Notes: generated from the letters alone by a model not told the origin. A stretch of DNA of 64,000 nucleotides from Vibrio penaeicida (GCF_019977755.1 NZ_AP025146.1:221022-285021), one strand, 5' to 3'. Shown: positions 27,165 through 35,952, numbered from the stretch's first letter. Numbers and translations: made by a program.

Positions 27165-27476
27165 ATGACAATGACCAGTGCAGAAGTAAGCCTACTTATT
27201 TCAAGTGCCTACACAAGAGACCGCAACAAACCGCAGCTTGTCGCTTTTAAAGAGATATTAAGAACGTCACGAAAGTACGGATTCCCGATTGTGTATGCTC
27301 TTTCAGACAAGAGCAAAGATGAACAAATTAGGTTGGGAGCGAAGATGTTGCTGTCAGTCAGCAAGTCCTGGCCGTTGGAAGATGTGCCTGATAATCTAGA
27401 TGTGAATTTGGGCTCAAATCTTTATAACGACGCTGAATTTTTGATTAATATTGCCCTTTCAAATACAAAAGGCTAA
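27165..27476 (+). CDS. small unknown protein
   Basis: 103 residues, soluble and helical, with GAGAGAAACCTGA before the ATG. It is a single-gene unit with its own class II motif and terminator. No family recognised. Confidence 0.55.
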   Translation: MTMTSAEVSLLISSAYTRDRNKPQLVAFKEILRTSRKYGFPIVYALSDKSKDEQIRLGAKMLLSVSKSWPLEDVPDNLDVNLGSNLYNDAEFLINIALSNTKG

Positions 27477-27515
27477 ACGGATTAAGTGATCTGTCCAAGC
27501 CGTATAAATGACCAT

Positions 27516-27545
27516 AACGGGTACTGTTCATTCGTACCCGTTTCT
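27516..27545 (+). terminator. terminator of the 27165 gene
   Basis: AACGGGTAC and GTACCCGTT (9-bp stem) followed by TCTCC. The T-tract is weak. Confidence 0.55.
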
Positions 27546-27593
27546 CCACCTAGTTATCGTCAGAACCATGAAGCCCTTACGCTAGATTAGAGG

Positions 27594-27746
27594 CTACTTA
27601 CATGCAAAGATTGCATCGGTGTACCATGTCTCGCCATCGTTTTTCGGTGACGTGTTCAAAAGAAATGGGAACTCCCTTTCTTCTTCAATATTGATCAGAT
27701 AACCGACTCTTCCCATTTCATCTTTTACTTTAATTCGTGTTTTCAC
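27594..27746 (-). CDS. small unknown protein, GTG start
   Basis: 50 residues from a GTG with AAGGAG 7 bases upstream, giving MKTRIKVKDEMGRVGYLINI and a C-terminal end in FACK. It starts 20 bases after the DUF2591-like gene and is probably in the same operon. The good ribosome site and protein-like composition support it; no family recognised. Confidence 0.6.
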   Translation of the reverse strand: MKTRIKVKDEMGRVGYLINIEEEREFPFLLNTSPKNDGETWYTDAIFACK

Positions 27747-27766
27747 TTGAGTGCTCCTTATAGCCA

Positions 27767-28171
27767 TTAGCGGCGAATCTCTTGGTCGTTCAGTGACAAA
27801 TCGGGTAGCGAAATCTCATAACCTAAGGTTTGAGCAACGTAGCAGCGCATTGCAGCAATCAAATACGTTTCACCAGTAATTTGAGGGTCACTCGTTGTCC
27901 AGTTTGGGTTATCGGCGCTAGGGGCGATTGTCGAAATTCGGTGAGTGTTTATGATGTTTCCGCCTAAGTTTCCATCCGTCGAAGGGCTGTAACCGCTTCC
28001 AATTAAATTGCATTGGCCATCCTCTCGGCGGTCATACCATACCCAAAATCCAGCTTGTGAGGGTGTCGGTGAGTAACTGCTGAAACCCATAGGGTCACAA
28101 CGAATATCCTCTCCCTGCGCAACAGCGACAGCGTAATCGAGGGCAGAGTTTGATAGTTCATTAGGGTGCAT
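27767..28171 (-). CDS. DUF2591 (NinX-like) phage-type protein
   Basis: 134 residues. The pattern ALDYAVAVAQGED near the start, a region with W before GETYLIAAMRCYVAQTLGYEISLP at the end, is that of the phage NinX/DUF2591 family, of unknown function and usually found among phage DNA-metabolism genes. It is led by a class I promoter with a hairpin in the leader and followed by the small gene at 27594. Confidence 0.7.
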   Translation of the reverse strand: MHPNELSNSALDYAVAVAQGEDIRCDPMGFSSYSPTPSQAGFWVWYDRREDGQCNLIGSGYSPSTDGNLGGNIINTHRISTIAPSADNPNWTTSDPQITGETYLIAAMRCYVAQTLGYEISLPDLSLNDQEIRR

Positions 28172-28187
28172 GGCGTGTCTCCTTTAT

Positions 28188-28334
28188 TTAGTCAGTTTCA
28201 AACATAACCATTGGATGCCCGATCGCTTTACTCGGGCAGACTAAAGGAATGGTAATAGGCGCAAAGCAGCCGACAATCTTGAACAGCTCATCGACTAATC
28301 TGCAAGGGCCAAATTTAACGAAATAGCCGCCCAT
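28188..28334 (-). CDS. possible small protein overlapping a promoter
   Basis: A 48-codon frame from ATG (MGGYFVKFGPCRLVDELFKI) to TAA just before the DUF2591 gene. The composition is protein-like and the frame is open back into the end of the upstream gene, but there is no ribosome site and the class I box of the next gene lies inside it. It may be a truncated remnant rather than a live gene. Confidence 0.3.
   Translation of the reverse strand: MGGYFVKFGPCRLVDELFKIVGCFAPITIPLVCPSKAIGHPMVMFETD
28249..28276 (-). promoter_or_regulatory. class I promoter for the DUF2591 operon
   Basis: TTGTCGGC (minus strand, 28269-28276), 16-base spacer, TACCAT (28249-28254). A leader hairpin (TGCCCGA 28216-28222 with TCGGGCA 28232-28238) follows. 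Confidence 0.55.
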
Positions 28335-28390
28335 ACGAGCGGCTTTGATACTGTATTCAACGAATGTTCGCTTGAAGAGTTGTACTGAGG

Positions 28391-28588
28391 CTACTTCTTC
28401 TTAAGCTTTGAGAGGATTTCTACAGTAGAAAGCCCCGACTCTAACAAGTAATCAATCTGATCGTTGAGCCCGCTATCGCACACTTTCGATGCCTTCGTAA
28501 TCGCAGCGTTGTGCACGAGACTATTGAGCACTTGAGTGTCGAAATCCGGTGATTGGTTTAATAATACGATTAGGTTTACCCTTTCCAT
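28391..28588 (-). CDS. small unknown protein
   Basis: 65 residues from the ATG of MERVNLIVLL with AAGGAAG 6 bases upstream; an earlier start inside the end of the methyltransferase gene is possible. It is helical with a lysine-rich C-terminus. It follows the cytosine methyltransferase gene and is probably co-transcribed with it. Confidence 0.5.
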   Translation of the reverse strand: MERVNLIVLLNQSPDFDTQVLNSLVHNAAITKASKVCDSGLNDQIDYLLESGLSTVEILSKLKKK

Positions 28589-28637
28589 GTGATGCTTCCT
28601 TGGTGTTACTTTCTTATCTGTCGGTTTTAGCTTGATG

Positions 28638-30068
28638 TCATGCCACATTGAGGCTTTGACAATATGAGAAATTGGCCTCGACTAACGCCTTGGCTAACGG
28701 CGGCGGTACACTGTTACCGCACCTCTCTCTCTGACTAGCTTGACTGAACTTATTCCCCTTTGAGTCCTGATCAATAATGTAGTTTTCTTTGAAACCTTGA
28801 GCATTGAACAGCTCTCGTGGAGAGAGAAAACGCATGCCTACATCAACGAGCATATATAGTTCGCCCTTGATTTTGACTATTCCAAACTGGTCATTTTTTG
28901 TAAAGCAAGTCATTGGTTTGGTTAATAAATTTGCGCGTTGGTCATCATTAACCTTAATGAGTAGTGTACGACATTCGGACATATGATTACCGGTGCAAAT
29001 TGTATGCAAAGGTGAATCAAGAACATGCCCCAGATTGGTACCCTTAAACTTCACAAGATGGCTAACAACCAACACTTCATTGTTCTCTGATATGACATTC
29101 CCCAATGGGTCGAATTTCTGTTGGCCGTCAATTGATATAGAACCTCCTGTTCTGGCCTTGTACTGCACCTTACCTTCTGTAGTTTCAGCAATAAAAGAAA
29201 CCGACTGATCATCAGGAACAATAAATGGGTCTGGATGTTCAACAATGAATCGCTGAAACCCTTTAGCTAACCTAATCATGGTTTTTTTCACCAACGGTTT
29301 TTTTCGGTTAAAAATGGACTTAACTGGTAAGCTCCAATCAACAATATTGGCGGTGTTTTTATATGGGAGTAATCCATTTCCATGTGTCGGCTTTGGCCAA
29401 CAAATTGGGAAGCCGTCATTGCGAGCGACAATAAAGAGCCTCTGTCGATGTGTCGGTGCGCCGTATTCATGCGCCTTTAAAATCTCATGCTCAAGGTCAT
29501 ACCCTAGCCCTTTCTCAAGCTTGTCATAATGAGCAAACTCAGGGCCAAGAGACTCCCTGATCTCTTCCCATGCCGGATGCGATTTATTCAGACCGGTAGT
29601 GAGAGCGTCAATGAACGCCTGAAACGTCTCACCTTCCTTTTCCTTAATTGGACGCCACTTTCCTTGCTCGAACTCTTCAACAGGGCCCCACTTTCTGAGT
29701 TCCTCGACATTCTCCATGTGTATGACTCTCACTGGTACCATCGCGGCCCACTTCAATACCGACCAACTTAAACAACGAATGTTCTTATCAACAGGCCGAT
29801 TACCTGCCGCACGACTGTGATGTTTGCAATCAGGTGAAGCCCAAAGCAAACCAACGGGTCTCCCTTTTGTTGTTTCCAGTGGGCACACATCAAAGATGGA
29901 TTCACAGTAATGGTCAGTATGTGGGTGGTTTACTTTATGAAGTTCAATCGCGCTTTTGGAGTGGTTAATCGCAATATCAACAGAGCGATTTAATCCATCC
30001 GAAATGCCGATACTTGCCCCTCCGCCACCAGCGTATTGATCGACGATAATCTCGTTTACTCTAAGCAA
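28638..30068 (-). CDS. DNA cytosine-5 methyltransferase, orphan
   Basis: 476 residues from a TTG start preceded by AGAGGGAG. An in-frame ATG at 30134 is rejected because the class I promoter lies inside that extension. Motif I is DQYAGGGGASIG near the start, the catalytic motif is WASPDCKHHS (Cys in PDC rather than the usual PPC), motif VI is MENVEEL, and motifs IX-X near the end include FLSPRELFNAQGF and GNSVPPPLAKAL. There is no cognate restriction gene, so it probably masks the plasmid from host cytosine-sensitive restriction. Dcm-like phage and plasmid enzymes have this form. Confidence 0.85.
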   Translation of the reverse strand: MLRVNEIIVDQYAGGGGASIGISDGLNRSVDIAINHSKSAIELHKVNHPHTDHYCESIFDVCPLETTKGRPVGLLWASPDCKHHSRAAGNRPVDKNIRCLSWSVLKWAAMVPVRVIHMENVEELRKWGPVEEFEQGKWRPIKEKEGETFQAFIDALTTGLNKSHPAWEEIRESLGPEFAHYDKLEKGLGYDLEHEILKAHEYGAPTHRQRLFIVARNDGFPICWPKPTHGNGLLPYKNTANIVDWSLPVKSIFNRKKPLVKKTMIRLAKGFQRFIVEHPDPFIVPDDQSVSFIAETTEGKVQYKARTGGSISIDGQQKFDPLGNVISENNEVLVVSHLVKFKGTNLGHVLDSPLHTICTGNHMSECRTLLIKVNDDQRANLLTKPMTCFTKNDQFGIVKIKGELYMLVDVGMRFLSPRELFNAQGFKENYIIDQDSKGNKFSQASQRERCGNSVPPPLAKALVEANFSYCQSLNVA

Positions 30069-30099
30069 TGTTGCTCCCTCTTCTAGCACTTTGCCAATA

Positions 30100-30127
30100 A
30101 AGGTAATGCTTGTATTGATGCCGACAA
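30100..30127 (-). promoter_or_regulatory. class I promoter for the cytosine methyltransferase
   Basis: TTGTCGGC (minus strand, 30120-30127), 16-base spacer, TACCTT (30100-30105). It fixes the start at the TTG at 30068. Confidence 0.55.
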
Positions 30128-30139
30128 CTGACATAGCGG

Positions 30140-30649
30140 TTACTCTATTGGCTCTAGAAGAGTGAAATACAAAGGCTCTACCCCACCGAACTCTCCGGGC
30201 ACTACAAACTTGATGATGCGCCCATCATCTATCAGGTTGAAATAAGTACTGTATGCAGGGAAGAGCCCTTTATGGCCAGAAACGTTTTGATAACTAATCC
30301 AGCCATCTTTAACTTCGTATTGGGCAGAAGCTTCTATCTTAAAGTCCAAGGTTTGCGGAGGAAAAAGGTTATAGCCTTTAAACGAGGATACGGTTTCCGC
30401 TGTGCCATCCTCAAACTTAACTTGTACATTGATGTCTACACGCATCGTACCGTCAAAAGCCTCGTACTGAGCTCCGTAGATGCCGTTGGGTAAGGCATCA
30501 TCATGGTGATGGTTGTAGGTTTTAATGTGTTCAACTACGGATTGAGTCGCCGGTTTCGGTTGTAGGAAAGAGTCAGCTGCGTATTCAGAGACATCTACGC
30601 AGCCGACTGCACTTAGGCATGCGATAGACAGTAATAATTGTTTGATCAT
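30140..30649 (-). CDS. lipoprotein of unknown function
   Basis: 169 residues from the ATG of MIKQLLLSIACLSAVGC, a signal peptide with lipobox (AVGC, Cys near residue 17). The longer open frame has no better ribosome site. The remainder looks beta-rich. It has its own class II motif, fitting the observation that class II leads envelope genes. No family recognised. Confidence 0.6.
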   Translation of the reverse strand: MIKQLLLSIACLSAVGCVDVSEYAADSFLQPKPATQSVVEHIKTYNHHHDDALPNGIYGAQYEAFDGTMRVDINVQVKFEDGTAETVSSFKGYNLFPPQTLDFKIEASAQYEVKDGWISYQNVSGHKGLFPAYSTYFNLIDDGRIIKFVVPGEFGGVEPLYFTLLEPIE

Positions 30650-30677
30650 GTGGTAGTCCTCAGTTATGTACGCAGAC

Positions 30678-30689
30678 ATAAGCGAAAAC
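30678..30689 (-). promoter_or_regulatory. class II promoter motif for the 30649 lipoprotein
   Basis: The minus strand reads TTTTCGCTTATG, about 30 bases before the ATG. Confidence 0.45.
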
Positions 30690-30708
30690 CATTTTGCTCT
30701 TCGTCGTA

Positions 30709-31359
30709 TTACTTGTACCCGATAAAGCACTCTTCATTAATCAACTGGTATTGTTCATTGTTCAACTTTCGTTTTCTCAATGTCAAAACACCAGAAAAGC
30801 AATCATTGTTACGGGATAGCTCAATGCACGCGTTCGTCCCAAAGAGATCGAAGCTGTGAACAAAATTTATATGCTCGACCAAGCATGTTTTAAGCTTCTT
30901 AACTGCCAATTCATCCATATGACGCACCAACCGAGACACGGTAATGACTTTTCCCACGATAAAGACATTCGAACACAGCTTGTTGGAATATACAGTTCCA
31001 TTGGATTCATGATTGATACACTTTTCTATGAATCGGTTAGAAAACTGAGCTTTTGATGCGAGGCCCTGATACTTATTTAGCAACTTCACTCGCTCAGTCT
31101 CTTTTTTGACCTTCACCTCAGTATCGGTCGGCCTTTTCTGTATGACGACCGCGACCGGTTTCACAGTCATCGGGGTTGTTTGGGTTTTGTTTCTTCCTTC
31201 AAAGATCATCACTCGCTTTGATTCCAGCACGAACCGACGGGTATTTCCGTCAGGAAACACCAGTCGATGCAATATGCTGTCTTTGCTAAGAGAATGAAGC
31301 TCGCTAACAATGCCCTTCAACGATTTCGCCTGAATTTGAATAGTGCGCTTACGCTGCAT
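30709..31359 (-). CDS. unknown protein downstream of the DndB-like gene
   Basis: 216 residues. The N-terminal 90 residues are basic with a strand-rich pattern (RKRTIQIQAKSLKGI); residues 90-216 are helical then strand-rich with cysteines. There is no known domain. The start overlaps the end of the DndB-like gene by 11 bases, so it is part of the same operon and may be a third component of that module. Confidence 0.55.
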   Translation of the reverse strand: MQRKRTIQIQAKSLKGIVSELHSLSKDSILHRLVFPDGNTRRFVLESKRVMIFEGRNKTQTTPMTVKPVAVVIQKRPTDTEVKVKKETERVKLLNKYQGLASKAQFSNRFIEKCINHESNGTVYSNKLCSNVFIVGKVITVSRLVRHMDELAVKKLKTCLVEHINFVHSFDLFGTNACIELSRNNDCFSGVLTLRKRKLNNEQYQLINEECFIGYK

Positions 31360-32551
31360 GACTTTTCTCGCCTTGTTTTCTCATTGCGGCGAGCTCTTGC
31401 TCTACCTTTTTAAGCTCGTCTGGCAAATCAAGCCCCATCTGAGTGAGTAATAGGGCTGCAACCGCTTTTCTGTTGAAGGCTTTATCTTCGAATCGGCGGC
31501 GTAAATTCAAGCAGCGACCAAGGTACTCAGGGTTATCGATACTAAAATCCAATTGATCTACATTTTGTACAAGTGCGCTCCACTCATACCCATGAAGTCG
31601 ATAGATTGCCAATGTTTTGGCAACGTATCCCAGTGCTTTTAAGCAGACTGCGGTGCACAAGATGGTTTCTTTCTTGGTCCGATTTAGCGTCTCAATATCG
31701 CCGAATAGACCATTAAATTGCTTGTTGACTCTCAAGTAGCCAAAAAACGTACTCACAAACTCAATCCAAATAGTCCGTTTATTTTGGTCAATCAGTAGCT
31801 TGTCAGCCGACTTCGTTGTGGTGCCAGTTAGCGTTTTATAAAACTCAATCATTTGATTCAGAGTATAAATGCAGTCTCCATCTACGAGTTCACCCTTATT
31901 GGTTACGGACGCTTTCGTAAAATCGACCAGTGGGCTCAACCACTCGATTCTATTAATCGAGTTCTTGACGATTGTGTTAAGCGCCGAGCGGTTATCCATA
32001 GCACTGACAATGCTCTTGTTAGGTTTGCTAATAGAGCTGTTCAAGTCACAGAACACCTGCATGTCCTCATCAATACCGAGTGACTTCACAATCTTTACAT
32101 CAACAAAGTCCTTTGACAGATCAACCGAGTCGATAGAGAGCTCGAACCCGCGATATCGCCCTTGGCCATCCGTTAGATAGCGGAAGCAATCCGCCTTGAT
32201 TGTCAGTGTCACGACATTTTCAATGGCCGTCGGTTTAACGTCAAAGTCTTCTGTAATTGCCACCAGCTGTGGAAACAAATACAGATCATTCTCTTTGATG
32301 TAATTGGCAATGTTGTTCTCACGAGCCTTTGTCAGCTCACGCTGAATGCGAATAGCGGCACCTTTGTGTGCCAGTTGTGGGACTAAACTGAAATGGCGAA
32401 GGAGTTGTTCGACAGGCACCTTAGCGCTGTATGTAACGCGTCCACCCTCCTTGCCTTCCAGACAGGTTAATTGCAGATCTGAATCTGACTTGAGCTCTTG
32501 ATACATGCCTAGCAGTTCAGCGATTTGTTGGTCGGTGTATTCAGTTTTCAT
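31349..32551 (-). CDS. DndB-like protein (DGQHR family)
   Basis: 400 residues. It carries the features of DndB/DGQHR proteins: NIANYIKEN with FPQLVAITEDF (about 95-120), the signature LTDGQGRYRGF (DGQHR variant, near residue 147), then FCDLNSSISKPNKSI and DNRSALN, which match the FSDLNR..KP.KS..DHRD region of DndB. In phosphorothioation systems DndB regulates dnd expression and binds DNA; related proteins occur with other DNA-modification genes. Here it follows a DndC-like gene and has its own class I promoter with an inverted repeat over the -10. A ParB-like role (as in IbrB) is an alternative. Confidence 0.75.
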   Translation of the reverse strand: MKTEYTDQQIAELLGMYQELKSDSDLQLTCLEGKEGGRVTYSAKVPVEQLLRHFSLVPQLAHKGAAIRIQRELTKARENNIANYIKENDLYLFPQLVAITEDFDVKPTAIENVVTLTIKADCFRYLTDGQGRYRGFELSIDSVDLSKDFVDVKIVKSLGIDEDMQVFCDLNSSISKPNKSIVSAMDNRSALNTIVKNSINRIEWLSPLVDFTKASVTNKGELVDGDCIYTLNQMIEFYKTLTGTTTKSADKLLIDQNKRTIWIEFVSTFFGYLRVNKQFNGLFGDIETLNRTKKETILCTAVCLKALGYVAKTLAIYRLHGYEWSALVQNVDQLDFSIDNPEYLGRCLNLRRRFEDKAFNRKAVAALLLTQMGLDLPDELKKVEQELAAMRKQGEKSHAA

Positions 32552-32562
32552 GCGATAGATTC

Positions 32563-32598
32563 CTCTTGGTTGATGTACTTATCATCATCAACCAAGAG
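32563..32598. promoter_or_regulatory. operator-like inverted repeat over the dndB-like promoter
   Basis: CTCTTGGTTGATG (32563-32575) and CATCAACCAAGAG (32586-32598) form a perfect 13-bp inverted repeat with a 10-base centre. It covers the -10 hexamer and the expected transcription start, so it acts more plausibly as a DNA operator than as an RNA hairpin. Autoregulation by the DndB-like protein is an inference from the known role of DndB as a repressor. Confidence 0.6.
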
Positions 32599-32611
32599 TG
32601 GAAGCCGACAA
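32584..32611 (-). promoter_or_regulatory. class I promoter for the DndB-like gene
   Basis: TTGTCGGC (minus strand, 32604-32611), 16-base spacer, GATGAT (32584-32589). Confidence 0.55.
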
Positions 32612-32618
32612 TTAACAG

Positions 32619-35537
32619 CTACAAACGTAAGTTTGACCAATCGATTGAAGCGAGGTTTCCACTGAAATTGATGCTCGCCTTGGTTTTAGCGTCCTCTGTT
32701 AATGTTCTCACCCATGCCACAGCCTTGTTCAACTCGGTCTCAATGTCAGCAGTATTCGATTCGAGGAGCATTCGATAAACCACTAGCTTCGAATGGCACA
32801 TATTGGTTTTCTGACCAAGCTGGCGCACTAATTCGAACCCGTCTTCAACACTTTGAGTAAATAAGTCGCGCCCTACTTGTTCAAGGTTTGTTTCAGTCAC
32901 AGGGCAGCGATACTCACGGTCTGAGCGGAAGTAAGAACTGAACACAGAACTTGATGTGAAATGGCGCTTAATCATGCGTAAGTAAGCCACACTCGTCTCC
33001 TTAAGCAAGTCAAAGCGTCGTTCATCGAAAGCTTTTACACCATGTCTGAGCAGGATTTCAGAAACAACTATATCTAATATCGACTCAGTGATGTAATTGC
33101 CGTGATTGGCATGCATTTGGTTCATCAGCTCTATCTGAAATGTAGCTTCATCAGACGCTCGTAGCGCTTGCTGCTTTAGTACCTTTTGTCGAGATTGGCT
33201 TCGCTTTGCTCTAATTTCCAGTAGATTTTCTGCTTTGAACGATCGGTACTCGTTCATGGACATCAACGAAACGATTTGCGTATTTTTCGGGGCCTTACGT
33301 TGATGGAACATCTCGACCAGTTGCTCATTACTAAGGCTATGTAGCCCTACACTTCTAAAGTAATTAGTTCTAGACATAATGCGCAATGAAGAGAGCTTCG
33401 CACTGCGCGAAAGGCTCAAGATTCCCGTTTCGGTAAGCCAGTTGAACGCCTGAGTTGAAGATGGAATAAACATCGTTCCGTGTAATTCCTCATTCATCTT
33501 TATTTCTGCGCGCCACTGCTTTCTGAGTCGAGGAAGTTCAAATTGCATGATCTCAAAGTACTGGTTTAGGTCCACTTCGAAGCGCTCATCACTCATCGAA
33601 GAAAATTCGATAGCCTCAAGAACGGGCTCTTTGATGTGGTGCGGAGCGAAACCCATCACAGTCCTGCTGGTGGACTCTTCAAGCACTGACGTCTCTGGGC
33701 GCGCTTTGAACGCATACGAATTGACGCGGCTAGTAGCGCGCTCAATCTTTCCTTTTCTTCTCAGTAGTCGACGCTCACTGCGCTCCTTTCTAGATTTGCG
33801 TTGTCGCGATGCTTCTCCACTGATGCTGAACAGTGGTACTGGTACTAGCCCCTGAACCGATAGATAACCATTGTTCACCTGAGTAAGATATTCCGGCAAT
33901 AGGCGCTTAACGTCACGCTCTAAGAATCTGGTACGAACGAAAGTATCTTGGACTTGGCAGTTCATTTCTCGGTCGAAGCCTAACTGAGACAATTCAGAGT
34001 TAAACTCAGGGTTGTAGCTTTCAAAAGGCACACTCGGGATCGCCATGATTGGATCAGGTATTTTCGATTCAACCATTTTGTCGAGATCAACATTCGGGTA
34101 AGGGATACGTTCCCCCCCTTGAACCGCCAAATACACCATAAGGCCGTGGAACTTTGGCAAGGCAATGCCATCTCGTGCATGGATTCCTGACAGATAGACA
34201 GCGAGTTCAAGGTTGATAGGCTCTATCAAAGGTTGGGTAGCGAATGATGTGTAAACTTCAATCAGCTCAGACTTGTCTTGAGCAGACAGGCTATCATCCG
34301 ATTGTATTTCAGAAATCGTAATATCTTCATGAGCGCGGCCGTTCTCAACAAGCGTTTTAAACTCTTGTGCACGTTTCTTCTCATCAAATGTCAACATCGA
34401 TAGGTACCAAATCATGGTAGATAATATTTCGCCGCTAGGGGAGTTTGGCTGTAAGCAGATTGATTCACCGTTACTGTAGTCAATCGCTTTTGAAAGAAAG
34501 CTACGATATTGGATATCGCTACTTATAAATTGAAGCCAGTTACGTACTTTGTTCGAGTTCAGGGAATAAGCGCGATGACGGGCCATTTGAGCTGCAGATT
34601 CGCCCGATTTATCACGAGTAGATTTAAGGCAAACAAAACAGCCTGTTCTAGCCGAACCTCCACAAGCACCCGGCGATTCGCCTTGCGTTGTCTTGGCTGT
34701 AGTCGGGCAAGCACCCTTCTGGCTTGAGTCTTTGTAAAGATGGTATAGGAAGGTGTGAGAGCAATACCCCATAATGTCATATTCGGATTGAGTCATTGAT
34801 CGGCCACCGAGGGGGTTGGCCATTTTGATGAGACTCCATACCTCATCGTCACTCATATCCTGAATTGGACAAAACACCAGTTGCTCGTTATCAATCAGCT
34901 CTTCAGCGGTACGTGACGGCGTGAATTTTTTTACACTGGCACTACGGCGAGCACTTTCCTGATGACGGGAGCCAAGAAGGGTTACTATTTCTTGGTTTGG
35001 GTACTTTTCTTGGAGCGATTTTTCGACAATGGCCGCGGTGTCAATTTTCATAATGATTGAACAATCGCTGTTACTTTTTGCATTACATAGAATCTTTAGC
35101 CCTGACGCATAGAGCGCGGCCCACTGGCTTGCCAATGGCGGTTTGCCTATATTGAGCTCAAGATTAACCCCCAATGCTTCACAGGTCTTCTTGAGGCCTC
35201 TGACAGAATGAAGGCAGTTTAAAACCACAAGTGGATTTTCCACACCAGTATCGATGCTGTGCACGATAAACGGTGTATCTTTGTCGATTTTGCCCTCTTT
35301 AATTAGCTCTACATGAGCTTGTAGCGCCGACATAACAACGACTTTGGAATCTTTAGCAAAGGAGGTTGCACAAGTTGTTAGATAGCTGAGCTTAATGATT
35401 TTAATCTCGTCGACTGCTTTACGAAAAAGGCTGTAAGCGCGACCATGTAGCGCCTTTCTCTCGCTCTCAGCGTCAAAGCTAGTCACGTTAAGTTCGTTGG
35501 TATTGATGTTGATCAGAAGCTCAGCAGGTATGTTCAT
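32619..35537 (-). CDS. DndC-like PAPS-reductase family protein with large C-terminal extension
   Basis: 972 residues, about twice the length of DndC. The N-terminal 330 residues follow DndC: a PP-loop degenerated to SFAKDSK (near 60), DCSIIMKIDTA, GSRHQESARRSAS, FCPIQDMSDDEVW, and the cysteine cluster CGGSARTGCFVC (near 297), which binds the iron-sulfur cluster in DndC. The remaining 640 residues contain a basic stretch (RQRKSRKERSERRLLRRKGK) and no domain I know. In DndC the PP-loop activates DNA by adenylation before sulfur insertion; here the loop has lost its glycines. No dndD, dndE or cysteine desulfurase is in the window. IbrA is an alternative relative. Confidence 0.75.
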   Translation of the reverse strand: MNIPAELLININTNELNVTSFDAESERKALHGRAYSLFRKAVDEIKIIKLSYLTTCATSFAKDSKVVVMSALQAHVELIKEGKIDKDTPFIVHSIDTGVENPLVVLNCLHSVRGLKKTCEALGVNLELNIGKPPLASQWAALYASGLKILCNAKSNSDCSIIMKIDTAAIVEKSLQEKYPNQEIVTLLGSRHQESARRSASVKKFTPSRTAEELIDNEQLVFCPIQDMSDDEVWSLIKMANPLGGRSMTQSEYDIMGYCSHTFLYHLYKDSSQKGACPTTAKTTQGESPGACGGSARTGCFVCLKSTRDKSGESAAQMARHRAYSLNSNKVRNWLQFISSDIQYRSFLSKAIDYSNGESICLQPNSPSGEILSTMIWYLSMLTFDEKKRAQEFKTLVENGRAHEDITISEIQSDDSLSAQDKSELIEVYTSFATQPLIEPINLELAVYLSGIHARDGIALPKFHGLMVYLAVQGGERIPYPNVDLDKMVESKIPDPIMAIPSVPFESYNPEFNSELSQLGFDREMNCQVQDTFVRTRFLERDVKRLLPEYLTQVNNGYLSVQGLVPVPLFSISGEASRQRKSRKERSERRLLRRKGKIERATSRVNSYAFKARPETSVLEESTSRTVMGFAPHHIKEPVLEAIEFSSMSDERFEVDLNQYFEIMQFELPRLRKQWRAEIKMNEELHGTMFIPSSTQAFNWLTETGILSLSRSAKLSSLRIMSRTNYFRSVGLHSLSNEQLVEMFHQRKAPKNTQIVSLMSMNEYRSFKAENLLEIRAKRSQSRQKVLKQQALRASDEATFQIELMNQMHANHGNYITESILDIVVSEILLRHGVKAFDERRFDLLKETSVAYLRMIKRHFTSSSVFSSYFRSDREYRCPVTETNLEQVGRDLFTQSVEDGFELVRQLGQKTNMCHSKLVVYRMLLESNTADIETELNKAVAWVRTLTEDAKTKASINFSGNLASIDWSNLRL

Positions 35538-35568
35538 GTCGTTAATGCTCTTGTTGTGGCTTATGAGT

Positions 35569-35596
35569 ATTAAAACCTGACTCTATAAGCCGACAA
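35569..35596 (-). promoter_or_regulatory. class I promoter for the DndC-like gene
   Basis: TTGTCGGC (minus strand, 35589-35596), 16-base spacer, TTTAAT (35569-35574). GGCTTAT (35558-35564) and ATAAGCC (35585-35591) flank the -10 as an inverted repeat. Confidence 0.55.
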
Positions 35597-35604
35597 GGGC
35601 GGCA

Positions 35605-35952
35605 TTAACTGGGTAAGCGTCTTTTCTTGATGACAGGACGTTTTGCCAATTCACGCTTCATATTTCGGCGACACATATCGATTAACCCTTTAGCAGTCGT
35701 TGTTGGTGCTTGACTAGCAATGAACCGTAATACTGCTAGATAGAATCCGGTACCAATTCGTTTAGCTAAGTAGGCATCCATCAGAACACTGATCTGAGTT
35801 TGATAGTCGATAGAATTAGAGAAGCGCTTGCCATGGACGTTTGTCTGCATAGCTCTTTGGATAACGATCAGCCGATGCGTGCTCTCAAGTTGAGACACAG
35901 GAAAAGTAATGAGACGCCCCATTACGGCCTGATAGCGGTTGTTAAGCGTCAC
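35605..35952 (-). CDS. small unknown protein, GTG start
   Basis: 115 residues, basic, with a lysine/arginine-rich end (RPVIKKRRLPS). The GTG overlaps the stop of the 22-codon frame upstream (GTGA), so it is translationally coupled. It is probably co-transcribed with 36450-35949. No family recognised. Confidence 0.5.
   Translation of the reverse strand: MTLNNRYQAVMGRLITFPVSQLESTHRLIVIQRAMQTNVHGKRFSNSIDYQTQISVLMDAYLAKRIGTGFYLAVLRFIASQAPTTTAKGLIDMCRRNMKRELAKRPVIKKRRLPS

Noticed and set aside
30069..30134. Longer cytosine methyltransferase beginning at the ATG at 30134
   Set aside because: The class I promoter lies within that extension, and a TTG with AGAGGGAG gives a normal N-terminus.
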